Source of the DNA: PALSA-693 sp963702305
GTDB lineage: Bacteria > Actinomycetota > Acidimicrobiia > Acidimicrobiales > Palsa-688
Direction of reading: 5' to 3'
Assembly (NCBI GenBank): GCA_963702305.1
Contig: CAVPBX010000010.1
Span: forward strand, 1 to 64,000
Length of the DNA: 64,000 nt
Part shown: in pieces, positions 37,208 to 44,276 of the stretch
Position numbering within the stretch: position 1 is the stretch's first letter
How the letters are laid out: each line of letters opens with the position of its first letter
Made by a program: the position numbers and the translations under genes
The notes under the pieces: generated by a model
Told to the model about the DNA's origin: nothing
Database searches by the model: none
Seen by the model: only the letters and a program-made list of their open reading frames with translations

Positions 37208-38458
37208 GTGTCAACTGCCGATTCGACCGCCGCGATCGAGACGGTTTTCCGTCTGGAGTTCGGCCGGCTGGTGGCCGGCCTGGCCCGCTATGTAGGCGAC
37301 GTCGGCCTGGGCGAAGAGCTCGCCCAGGAAGCCCTGGTCGACGCCCTCAAGCAGTGGCCGGTCGAAGGCACTCCCCGCAATCCCGGTGCGTGGCTCATGA
37401 CCGTCGGAAAGAGAAAGGCCATCGACCTGTTCCGCCGCAACGAGACCCTGGCCCGCAAGTACGCAGAGCTTTCTCTTGGAGCGGACCGCCCCGACCTCGG
37501 TGACGACGCCGGCGATGAGATCCCCGATGATCGGCTTCGTCTGATCTTCGTGGCGTGCCATCCGGTGCTTCCCGTGCAGGCGAGATCGGCGCTGACCCTG
37601 CGTCTTCTTGGCGGTCTCACCACCGCGGAGATCGGCCGGGCCTATCTGGTCTCTGAGACGACCATTGCGCAGCGCATCGTCCGGGCGAAGAAGACGATCG
37701 CCAAGGCCCAGGTACCTTTCGAAGTGCCGGAGAGCGATGAGCTCGCGGCGCGCCTCGAGTCGGTGCTGGAAGTCATCTACCTGATCTTCAACGAAGGCTA
37801 CTCGGCCACCGCTGGAGTCGACTGGCTCCGCCCCGAGCTGTGCACCGAAGCGTTGCGCCTGGGCCGCATACTGGCCGGCCTGATGCCCCAAGCGGCCGAA
37901 GTCCACGGTCTCGTCGCCCTCATGGAGATCCAGTCGTCGCGCCTGAGCGCGCGGGTCGGACCCGGCGGCGAGCCGGTCCTGCTGCTCGACCAGGACCGCC
38001 GCAGGTGGGACCGGTTACTCATCAACCGTGGCTTGGCGGCGCTGGCCCGAGCCGAGGCGCTCACCGAGACACCGGGGCCCTACACCCTGCAAGCGGCGAT
38101 CGCCGCCTGCCACGCCCGCGCCCTCCGTGCTGAGCAAACCGACTGGAGACACTTGGCCGAGCTGTACGAAGTCCTGGCCGAGACACGCCCCTCGCCGATC
38201 GTCGAGCTGAACCGAGCGGTCGCCATCTCGATGGCCTACGGTCCGCACCTCGCCCTGGACTTGGTCGATCAGATCGTCGCCACGCAAACCCTCGACAGCT
38301 ACCACCTATTGCACAATGTGCGCGGCGACCTCTTGGACAAGCTCGGCCGTCACGCCGAGGCGGCCGCGGAGTTCCACCGGTCCGCCGAACTCGCCACCAA
38401 CACCGCGGAACGCAACCTGTCGATTCAACGGGCCAGGGAAACCGCTGCCCGTGCCTAA
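37208..38458 (+). CDS. ECF42-type RNA polymerase sigma factor with helical C-terminal extension
   Basis: This protein of 416 residues has sigma region 2 at the start (GLGEELAQEALVDALKQWPVEGTPRNPGAWLMTVGKRKAIDLFRR). Sigma region 4 follows, ALTLRLLGGLTTAEIGRAYLVSETTIAQRIVRAKKTI. The last 220 residues are the TPR-like SigF/YlaC-unrelated extension of group ECF42, including EVIYLIFNEGYSA, RWDRLLINRGLAAL, PGPYTLQAAIAACHA and PIVELNRAVAISM. There is no anti-sigma gene, as is usual for ECF42, where the extension is thought to regulate activity. It forms an operon with the YCII gene. Confidence 0.92.
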   Translation: MSTADSTAAIETVFRLEFGRLVAGLARYVGDVGLGEELAQEALVDALKQWPVEGTPRNPGAWLMTVGKRKAIDLFRRNETLARKYAELSLGADRPDLGDDAGDEIPDDRLRLIFVACHPVLPVQARSALTLRLLGGLTTAEIGRAYLVSETTIAQRIVRAKKTIAKAQVPFEVPESDELAARLESVLEVIYLIFNEGYSATAGVDWLRPELCTEALRLGRILAGLMPQAAEVHGLVALMEIQSSRLSARVGPGGEPVLLLDQDRRRWDRLLINRGLAALARAEALTETPGPYTLQAAIAACHARALRAEQTDWRHLAELYEVLAETRPSPIVELNRAVAISMAYGPHLALDLVDQIVATQTLDSYHLLHNVRGDLLDKLGRHAEAAAEFHRSAELATNTAERNLSIQRARETAARA

Positions 38459-38459
38459 C

Positions 38460-39038
38460 TCAGACGTGCAGGGCGGGCCGGTAGATGAGCTCTTGGGTGT
38501 GGCCGTCGAGCGTCCGGCTCTCGATCAGCTCGAGGTCGAAGTCGGCCGCACCCTGGAAGATCGGTTCCAGCCCGGTCTGACCGGTGATGACAGGAAAAAG
38601 CGTCACCTGCACGCGGTCGACGAGGCCGGCAGCCATCAGCGCCCAGTTCAACGACAAGCTGCCGTGTGAGCGCAACGGCACCTCGGACTCCTCTTTGAGT
38701 CGGGCGACGACGTCGACGGCGTCACCGCGCACGACGGTCGCGTTCGGCCAGTCGAGCGGTCCTTCGAGGGTGGTCGACACCACCGTTGCCGGGATGCTCC
38801 TCATCCGGGCGACCCAGGGGTCACCCACGCCGGTCCCCTCGGTGTTCGAACCCAGCATCCGCACGAATTGCCGATAGGTGTTGGCCCCGAAGACCATCCG
38901 CTGCTCCGGGCCATACAAGGCGAGGCGGTGGTCAAGCAACTCAGGGCCTTGCTTGCCCCAGTAGCCGCCCCAGTCGCCGCGGTTGGAGCCGTAGCCGTCG
39001 AGGCTGGAAAAGATGTCGAAGGTGTAGGTAGCGGTCAT
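38460..39038 (-). CDS. Dihydrofolate-reductase-like (RibD C-terminal domain) protein
   Basis: This protein of 192 residues opens TATYTFDIFSSLDGYGSNRGDWGGYW, the usual N-terminus of RibD-C/DHFR-like proteins. RMVFGANTYRQFVRML, PATVVSTTLEG, VVARLKEESEVPLRSHGSLSLNWALMAAGLVDRVQVTLFPVITG follow. It may reduce a pteridine or flavin-like substrate, but the true substrate is unknown. The ATG has GAGGAGAACGAC ahead. A candidate ECF42 promoter lies 59 bases upstream. It ends 1 base after the convergent sigma gene. Confidence 0.87.
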   Translation of the reverse strand: MTATYTFDIFSSLDGYGSNRGDWGGYWGKQGPELLDHRLALYGPEQRMVFGANTYRQFVRMLGSNTEGTGVGDPWVARMRSIPATVVSTTLEGPLDWPNATVVRGDAVDVVARLKEESEVPLRSHGSLSLNWALMAAGLVDRVQVTLFPVITGQTGLEPIFQGAADFDLELIESRTLDGHTQELIYRPALHV

Positions 39039-39096
39039 GTCGTTCTCCTCGGTGTGGGTCTCGGCCCCGGTCCTCTGCCGGGTTCCTGCACCAGCT

Positions 39097-39121
39097 ACGA
39101 ACGGGCCCGGCGGTTTCGACA
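39097..39121 (-). promoter_or_regulatory. Candidate ECF42 promoter of the DHFR-like gene
   Basis: On the minus strand TGTCGA (39121-39116) is followed by 16 bases and CGT (39099-39097), about 59 bases before the DHFR-like ATG. It shares AAACC and CCCGTTCG flanks with the 36,733 element and is back to back with the 39,155 element. Confidence 0.62.
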
Positions 39122-39154
39122 GGACAGGTCGCCAAATATTTCCGCCGGGCCGGG

Positions 39155-39179
39155 TGTCGATTTGGGCGGTCGCGTTCGT
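39155..39179 (+). promoter_or_regulatory. Candidate ECF42 promoter of the DUF6069-YCII-sigma operon
   Basis: TGTCGA (39155-39160), 16 bases, then CGT (39177-39179), 50 bases before the DUF6069-like ATG. The spacing equals that of the divergent DHFR element 34 bases away. Confidence 0.62.
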
Positions 39180-39228
39180 GGCGGTGGTGAGTGGCGCACC
39201 GGGCGCTGCCGAACCTAAGGAGAACGCC

Positions 39229-39546
39229 ATGTCCCTCACCACCGCCACCGCCCCCACGGTCACTGCGCCGCGGTACGCCACCACCCGTCCGGCGATGTCG
39301 CTGCGGCGGACGACCGTCGTGGCTGGTCTGGTCGCCGCCGCGGTCACCACTTGTGTCGCCGCCGCGGTCCACGCCGCGGGCGTGTCGTTGGTGGTCGGCG
39401 GCAAGATGATCCCGCTGGCGGCCTTCGCCCAGTTGACCTTCCTCGGCGCCGTGATCGGCGGGGTGCTGGTGGCGGTGCACGTCCTGGCCGCCGCCACCGT
39501 CGTCGCCGCCCTCGTCCGTCACGCCCACGACTTACCGCCCGCCTAG
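39229..39546 (+). CDS. DUF6069-like small membrane protein
   Basis: This protein of 105 residues has a Thr/Ala-rich cytoplasmic N-terminus and three or four membrane segments: VVAGLVAAAVTTCVAAAVHAAGVSLVVGGKMIPLAAFAQLTFLGAVIGGVLVAVHV. This layout fits DUF6069 actinobacterial membrane proteins, which often accompany ECF42 units. The ATG follows CTAAGGAGAACGCC. An ECF42-like promoter lies 50 bases before it, and the YCII gene follows 29 bases after its stop. Confidence 0.72.
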   Translation: MSLTTATAPTVTAPRYATTRPAMSLRRTTVVAGLVAAAVTTCVAAAVHAAGVSLVVGGKMIPLAAFAQLTFLGAVIGGVLVAVHVLAAATVVAALVRHAHDLPPA

Positions 39547-39575
39547 GTTTCGATCACGCGAAGGAGACTGTGACC

Positions 39576-39935
39576 ATGCCCCAGTACCTGCTGTCCGTCT
39601 GGCACGACGAACCCTACGACGACCTCGACGACGTTGACCTCAACGCACCCGACACCAGGCGCCTTATGGCTCAGACGGCGGAGCTCACCGCCGAGATGGA
39701 ACGCGCCGGCGCCTGGGTGTTCGTCGCCGGCTTGCGGCCGGCGTCGTCGGCGACGGTGGTGCGCGCCGCGGGCGGCGACGTCTCGATGACCGACGGCCCC
39801 TACGCCGAGACGAAGGAGCAGATGGGCGGCTTGTGGGTCATCGAAGCCGCCGACCTCGACGCCGCCCTCGCCTGGGCCGCTAAGGCCTCGGCCGCCTGCG
39901 AGCGACCGGTCGAGGTCCGCCCCACGCATGCCTGA
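39576..39935 (+). CDS. YCII/DGPF-domain protein
   Basis: This protein of 119 residues starts PQYLLSVWHDEPYDDLDD and carries the DGPF box in VSMTDGPYAETKEQMGGLWVIEAADLDAALAWAAKAS. The ATG follows GAAGGAGACTGTGACC. It overlaps the second sigma gene by 8 bases. It is a distinct paralogue of the 36.8 kb protein and not a recent copy, as the two share little outside the DGPF box. Confidence 0.9.
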   Translation: MPQYLLSVWHDEPYDDLDDVDLNAPDTRRLMAQTAELTAEMERAGAWVFVAGLRPASSATVVRAAGGDVSMTDGPYAETKEQMGGLWVIEAADLDAALAWAAKASAACERPVEVRPTHA

Positions 39936-41181
39936 CCTCGCCGACGTCTTTCGCGGTGAGGCCGGCCGCTGCACCGCCACGTTGATCCGCGTCCTGGGCG
40001 ACATCGACCTCGCCCAGGACGCGGTGGCGGAGGCGTTCGCCATCGCCGCGGAGCAGTGGCCGACCCAGGGAGTGCCACCCAACCCCGGCGGCTGGATCAC
40101 CACCACGGCCCGCAACCGCGCCATCGACCGGCTGCGACGCGAGTCGACCCGCACCGACCGCCACCTGGCGGCCCTCCGACTCGAAACCGACGCCATGGAA
40201 CCTAACCACAACCCCGAACTCGACGACCTCGACGGCTTCGTCGATGTCGTGGCCGACGACCAGCTGCGACTGATGTTCTTGTGCTGCCATCCCGCCCTGG
40301 CCCCCGACGCCCAGGTCGCACTCACGCTGCGGCTCCTGGGCGGGCTCGACACCCCCGAAATCGCCCGCGCCTTTCTCGTTCCCGAGCCCACGCTGGCCCA
40401 GCGGATCGTTCGCGCCAAGCGCAAGCTGGGCGACAACCACGCCCCCTACCGGGTCCCGCACGCCGCCGAGTTGCCCGACCGGTTGCACGCGGTGCTGGTG
40501 GCGATCTACCTGATCTACACCGAAGGGCACACCGCCACCACCGGCGAGGACCTCACCCGCGTCGACCTGTCGCGTGAAGCCATCCGCCTCGGGCGCGTCC
40601 TCACCGAGCTCATGCCCGACCAGCCCGAAGCCGTCGGCCTGCTCGCCCTCATGCTGCTCAGCGAAGCCCGCCGGCCGGCCCGCACCGCCACCGACGCATC
40701 GATGGTCCGCTTGGCCGATCAGGACCGCACCCAGTGGGACCGAACGCTCATCACCGAGGGACACACCCTGGTGCGCGCCTGCCTGCGCCGCAACCAGCCC
40801 GGCCCGTTCCAGATCCAAGCGGCCATCGCGGCCGTCCACGCCGACGCCGCTACCGCCGCGGCAACCGACTGGTCCCAGATCGTCGCCCTCTACGACCAGC
40901 TCTACGCCATGCGCCCCAACGCGGTCATCGCGCTCAACCGGGCCGTCGCCATCGGCGAGCTGGGTGGCGCCGCCGCCGGTCTCGACGCCCTCGACTCGCT
41001 CGACGTGACCCTGCTCGAGGCCTACCAGCCGTACCACGCGGCGCGCGCCGACCTCCTCGCCCGGGCCGGGCGGCGCGACGCCACTATCGCCGCCTACGAC
41101 CGCGCCATCGAACTGACCGCCAACCCAACCGAACGGCGCTTCCTCGAACAACAACGCAGCACCGCCGCCGACCGGACCTAG
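39928..41181 (+). CDS. ECF42-type RNA polymerase sigma factor
   Basis: This protein of 417 residues is the second ECF42 factor. Region 2 is DIDLAQDAVAEAFAIAAEQWPTQGVPPNPGGWITTTARNRAIDRLRRES, and region 4 is ALTLRLLGGLDTPEIARAFLVPEPTLAQRIVRAKRKL. The C-terminal extension has AIYLIYTEGHTA, QWDRTLITEGHTLV, PGPFQIQAAIAAVHADA, VIALNRAVAIGEL and a last pair of helices. It overlaps its YCII gene, so the two are translationally coupled. It differs enough from the 37.2 kb factor to suggest separate signals or promoters. Confidence 0.92.
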   Translation: MPDLADVFRGEAGRCTATLIRVLGDIDLAQDAVAEAFAIAAEQWPTQGVPPNPGGWITTTARNRAIDRLRRESTRTDRHLAALRLETDAMEPNHNPELDDLDGFVDVVADDQLRLMFLCCHPALAPDAQVALTLRLLGGLDTPEIARAFLVPEPTLAQRIVRAKRKLGDNHAPYRVPHAAELPDRLHAVLVAIYLIYTEGHTATTGEDLTRVDLSREAIRLGRVLTELMPDQPEAVGLLALMLLSEARRPARTATDASMVRLADQDRTQWDRTLITEGHTLVRACLRRNQPGPFQIQAAIAAVHADAATAAATDWSQIVALYDQLYAMRPNAVIALNRAVAIGELGGAAAGLDALDSLDVTLLEAYQPYHAARADLLARAGRRDATIAAYDRAIELTANPTERRFLEQQRSTAADRT

Positions 41182-41253
41182 ACGCGGCCGCCCGAGTTGC
41201 CGCGCGCTATATGGCTAGCGGGTGGCGCTTCTGAAGCTGAGGATCAGACCGCG

Positions 41254-41667
41254 TCAGATGGCGACGACTGTGATGGATCGATTGCCGGCAACAGCGCGGA
41301 TGTCACTGGGGTCGCTCGTCAGGACGCTGATCGGTTCGGATGGTGTCATTCGGATTGCCGCGCCGAGATGGGCGTCGGCTACTGATATGTCGATTCGCTT
41401 GCGGATCATGGCAGCCGTGTTCGCCTGAGCCGCGTCTAGGGTCTCGTCACCGATCCGCAGATGGTTGGCCAGCGCCCAAGACGCCGCGGTCCGATCCCAG
41501 CCGGCTTCCACCCGAACGGTGGTCGGGACCGCGACGGAGACTTGTACTGCCCGGCGCTTTCGCTGGGCGACGACTTGAATGTGGCTGAGAACCCTCCGGT
41601 GTTTGGGATGGTCCACGTCTCCGAGGGCCTGGATCGCTTCGTTGTCCAGGAGAACGAGACTGCTCAT
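41254..41667 (-). CDS. PIN-domain ribonuclease toxin
   Basis: This protein of 137 residues opens SSLVLLDNEAIQALGD with the first acidic residue. TTVRVEAGWD, ISVADAHLGAAIRM and SVLTSDPSDIRAVAG give the remaining acidic positions of a PIN site. The ATG overlaps the antitoxin stop in an ATGA, the standard coupling. It is the toxin half of a pair on the minus strand, next to the RES-Xre pair. Confidence 0.8.
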   Translation of the reverse strand: MSSLVLLDNEAIQALGDVDHPKHRRVLSHIQVVAQRKRRAVQVSVAVPTTVRVEAGWDRTAASWALANHLRIGDETLDAAQANTAAMIRKRIDISVADAHLGAAIRMTPSEPISVLTSDPSDIRAVAGNRSITVVAI

Positions 41668-42077
41668 GCAGTTGCTCTGGCTCGGGCTTCGGCCCACAAC
41701 AAGACGTCGTCAGCGTCTGCATCAGGGTGGCTCGCGACGATCTCCTCGGCGGCTTGGCCCAGGCGCTCCGGCTGACCCGCGAGGGAATGACCGTCTAGCT
41801 CGGCCGCTGCGATCGCCAGTTCCGCCAAGCTAGGTCGCGTCTCAGGATGTTCCCGGTAGTGCGTATCAAGGACGGCCTGCATGAGAATGGCCTCGAGCAT
41901 CGTCCGGAGGGCGGCTGACGTCAACGCCGTCGTAGAGGGTGCGGCACCCAGTTCTCGAACAGCCACAGTTGCAGCGTCGCGAAGAGCGACCGGCAGCCGC
42001 ATCGACGTGTTCGTGGTCTCCGGGTCGGCACTGTCGAGCAACCGGCTGATCTGTTCGATGGCCCTCTCTTTCTTCAC
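41664..42077 (-). CDS. Antitoxin partner of the PIN toxin
   Basis: This protein of 137 residues begins VKKERAIEQISRLLDSADPETTNTSMRLPVALRDAATVAVRELGAAPSTTALTSAALRTML. It resembles an RHH-like DNA-binding unit (strand TSMRLPVALRDA, then two helices) set behind a short helical leader. The acidic C-terminus (DADADDVLLWAEARARA) should bind the toxin. The GTG at 42077 is preferred to one at 42095, which would lie inside the palindromic operator. A TGA/ATG overlap couples it to the toxin. Confidence 0.72.
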   Translation of the reverse strand: MKKERAIEQISRLLDSADPETTNTSMRLPVALRDAATVAVRELGAAPSTTALTSAALRTMLEAILMQAVLDTHYREHPETRPSLAELAIAAAELDGHSLAGQPERLGQAAEEIVASHPDADADDVLLWAEARARATA

Positions 42078-42084
42078 AGGGGCA

Positions 42085-42110
42085 GTGTATACCACCTACA
42101 TGTGGTACAC
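42085..42110. promoter_or_regulatory. Operator of the PIN pair
   Basis: GTGTATACCAC and GTGGTACAC form an imperfect inverted repeat around CTACAT, just before the antitoxin start. It is a likely autoregulatory site. Confidence 0.6.
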
Positions 42111-42289
42111 CCGCTAGAAAGTGCCTAGCTATCGAGATGTCTGCCAGGTCGCTGCGCGTCGGTCCTGGCGCCAGGAATCACGAGGCGGGGAGGTCGGCGG
42201 GGGATCGAAACCGCCGTCGTTGCCCTACGAGAACGAAGGTTCTGATTCGCGTGTTTTTAGCGGCTAACGCGGCGCTGGTTTAGTCGGGG

Positions 42290-42397
42290 CTATTGCAGCA
42301 GTTTGAGGATGTCGTCTCTGCGGAAACGCAGTTCGCCGCCCATGGTGCGCGGGCTTGGAAGGTGGCCGGCGGCCGCCCAGTTGATCACTGGTCTCAT
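42290..42397 (-). pseudogene. Excisionase/BldC-like helix-turn-helix fragment
   Basis: A 35-codon frame reads PVINWAAAGHLPSPRTMGGELRFRRDDILKLLQ and a TAG, the second half of a MerR/BldC-type winged helix (xVxxWaxaGxLPxxRTxGGxxRFrxxDIxxlL). The first helix is missing, so it is a remnant or a frameshifted gene whose upstream part (minus strand, up to about 42,545) is not readable as HTH. The rest of 42,111-42,601 shows no supported gene. Confidence 0.6.
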
Positions 42398-42601
42398 CGC
42401 AGCCGGGCCCTACGCGGGTTTGGGTGGCAGTGTGATCTTCCTTCAGCCAGTCGGCGAACGCCTCGGCCGTTTCCCGGGTGCGGGTGACGACCTTCGCCGG
42501 AACGACAGATCGCACGAACCAGTAGCAAGACGTGACGGAGGGATGGTGGAGGCGGGCACGCCAAGTCTCCCAAGAGATTCGTTGGGTGATAGTCTGTTGC
42601 C

Positions 42602-43135
42602 GTGCCCACCAACCCCAGGACCGGCAACACGGTGAGGAAGGCCCCTGCGGCCAAGAAGGTACTGTTGAAGAAGGCAGCGGTCGTGAAGAAGACGACGGCG
42701 AGCAATGCGACCGTAACGGCTGAGAAATCCACGGCCCGCCGCGGTAGCGCCAGGTGGCTTCAGGAAATGGGTTACAAATCCAAGCAGGGCGATGAGGGGG
42801 GTCCGGCGTGGCAACCGAGTCGGCGCGCTGACTTTCTGGTGGACACCCTGGGGAACAAGAGAATCGCCACCCTGCTGGGCGTAGCCGAGAGCCAACCCAG
42901 CCGCTGGCGGCGGGGGGAAGAGGTTCCGGGGCCGCAGGTGGCACCAGTCCTGGTCGACCTCGACCATGTTGTCGGTCGCTTGCTGCTGTTGTGGGATGCC
43001 TCCGTCGTCGGCGACTGGCTCACCGCCTCCAACGCCTTCCTGGACGGTACCCGCCCTATTGACGTGCTCGTCACGAGAGGGTCAGCGGAGGTGCTGGAGG
43101 CCATCGAGGCCGAGACCGAGGGCGCATACGCTTAA
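42602..43135 (+). CDS. Xre/MbcA/ParS-type antitoxin of a RES-Xre pair, with Lys/Ala-rich N-terminal tail
   Basis: This protein of 177 residues has two parts. Residues 10-45 are a Lys/Ala/Val-rich tail (APAAKKVLLKKAAVVKKTTASN). The remainder carries a helix-turn-helix NKRIATLLGVAESQPSRWRRGEEVPGPQVAPVLVDLDHVVGRLLLLW and the DUF2384-like toxin-binding part VGDWLTASNAFLDGTRPIDVLVTRGSAEVLEAIEAE. That is the standard RES-Xre antitoxin plan, but the tail is unusual. The stop (TAA) is directly followed by the GTG of the toxin. Confidence 0.87.
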   Translation: MPTNPRTGNTVRKAPAAKKVLLKKAAVVKKTTASNATVTAEKSTARRGSARWLQEMGYKSKQGDEGGPAWQPSRRADFLVDTLGNKRIATLLGVAESQPSRWRRGEEVPGPQVAPVLVDLDHVVGRLLLLWDASVVGDWLTASNAFLDGTRPIDVLVTRGSAEVLEAIEAETEGAYA

Positions 43136-43687
43136 GTGCTGTTGTACCGGGTCTTCCCGTACCTGACTGGCGCGGCCGAAGGCGAACCTGGCCATCCGCT
43201 CTATGTGTACCCGGCGCAAGGGAAGGGCCGCTGGGATAACCGCTCGCTGTACCTCTGCCGCTACCTGGCAACCAGCCCGGAGGCGGCCATCGGCGAGACG
43301 TTCGGCAACCTGGCCACCTGGAGCGCCGCCATGCTGGAGTTCCCGGCTCTGCCCGGCTCGGAGCGCCGCCTTGGCGTCTACCGCCTGGATGAAGAGGCCC
43401 ATCCCCTTCTGGACCTGGACGACTCCCAGGTCCTGGTCGATCGCTCCATCCGGCCCACCCATGTCGTCATCCGCAACCGGCCCCTTACCCAGGGGATCGC
43501 CGACAGGATCTATCAGGAAGACAGGTGGGCGGGCATCCAGTGGTGGTCGTATCACCGTCCCCAGTGGACGGTGGCGTGCCTATGGGAGGAGGACAGCTTG
43601 ACGGTCCAAGCCGTGGAATCCATAGCTGGGCATCCTGCTCTGAATGACTCCGCCACCGTCCTGGCCAAGCCTCGCTCCGACATCTAA
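43136..43687 (+). CDS. RES-domain NAD+-depleting toxin
   Basis: This protein of 183 residues opens LLYRVFPYLTGAAEGEPGHPLYVYPAQGKGRWDNRSLYLCRYLATSPEAAIGETFGN, with the RES Arg, Glu and (later) Ser positions in YRVF, AIGETFG and WAGIQWWSYHRPQWTVACLWEED. RES toxins break down NAD+ by phosphorolysis or hydrolysis (MbcT type). The pair MbcT/MbcA-like is complete here. The GTG immediately follows the antitoxin stop codon. Confidence 0.85.
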   Translation: MLLYRVFPYLTGAAEGEPGHPLYVYPAQGKGRWDNRSLYLCRYLATSPEAAIGETFGNLATWSAAMLEFPALPGSERRLGVYRLDEEAHPLLDLDDSQVLVDRSIRPTHVVIRNRPLTQGIADRIYQEDRWAGIQWWSYHRPQWTVACLWEEDSLTVQAVESIAGHPALNDSATVLAKPRSDI

Positions 43688-44123
43688 GTCAGACGCCTGA
43701 AGCTACCGAAACGGCTGACCGGGACTCTGTGGTAAGGGACATCCCGGCGCGGACCGTTCAGGCGTGTGCGATTGCTCGACGCTCTCTAGATCGGCTGCCA
43801 GGGCGGTGTGGGTGTCCGGCGAAAAGCGGGCTTACTTGACACCTTCGCACATAACAATCCATGTATGGGACCAGCGCTGGCGTCGGATCGGGGTCGGAGC
43901 CGGTTCGCGCCTTGGGTGCTGGCCGCTGCCGAAGCGGTGATGAAGCCCTCGGGGCGTGATGCTCAATGCGTCCGGGGAGGCGGGAGGCTGGTCAGGGAGA
44001 AGGGGATCGGGTGCGAGGATGTGCCCAGGGTGTTGGGTCCCGCTGGCAGCGAGGGTGACGGGACGCTACGGGGTGGGAATGCTGGAACGTCGAGCGCACG
44101 GACCCGTCGTGATTGGCGCGCCC
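43688..44123. other. Non-coding stretch before the IS110 element
   Basis: No supported gene lies here. A very long plus-strand open frame that starts at 43,808 and runs through the element is a shadow of the transposase in another frame. Confidence 0.5.
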
Positions 44124-44217
44124 CTGGGGGAGACCCCCAGCCCCCCCGCCTGGTGGTGTTGAGCGACGGTGCGTCCGGTGGTTCGGGCCCTCAGATTGCC
44201 CGCCGGCAGGTGACAGG

Positions 44218-44275
44218 AGGGACCTCCTCGGCGACCATGGAGTTGCTGAATCATCCTGACTACGAGGAGGTCCCT
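44218..44275 (+). promoter_or_regulatory. Hairpin sequestering the transposase ribosome binding site
   Basis: AGGGACCTCCTCG (44218-44230) is exactly complementary to CGAGGAGGTCCCT (44263-44275), the ribosome binding site of the transposase, giving a perfect 13-bp stem over a 32-base loop. Read-through transcripts should therefore fold so that the GAGGAGG is hidden. The same stem may be the last hairpin of an IS110 bridge RNA. Confidence 0.72.
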
Positions 44276-44276
44276 G

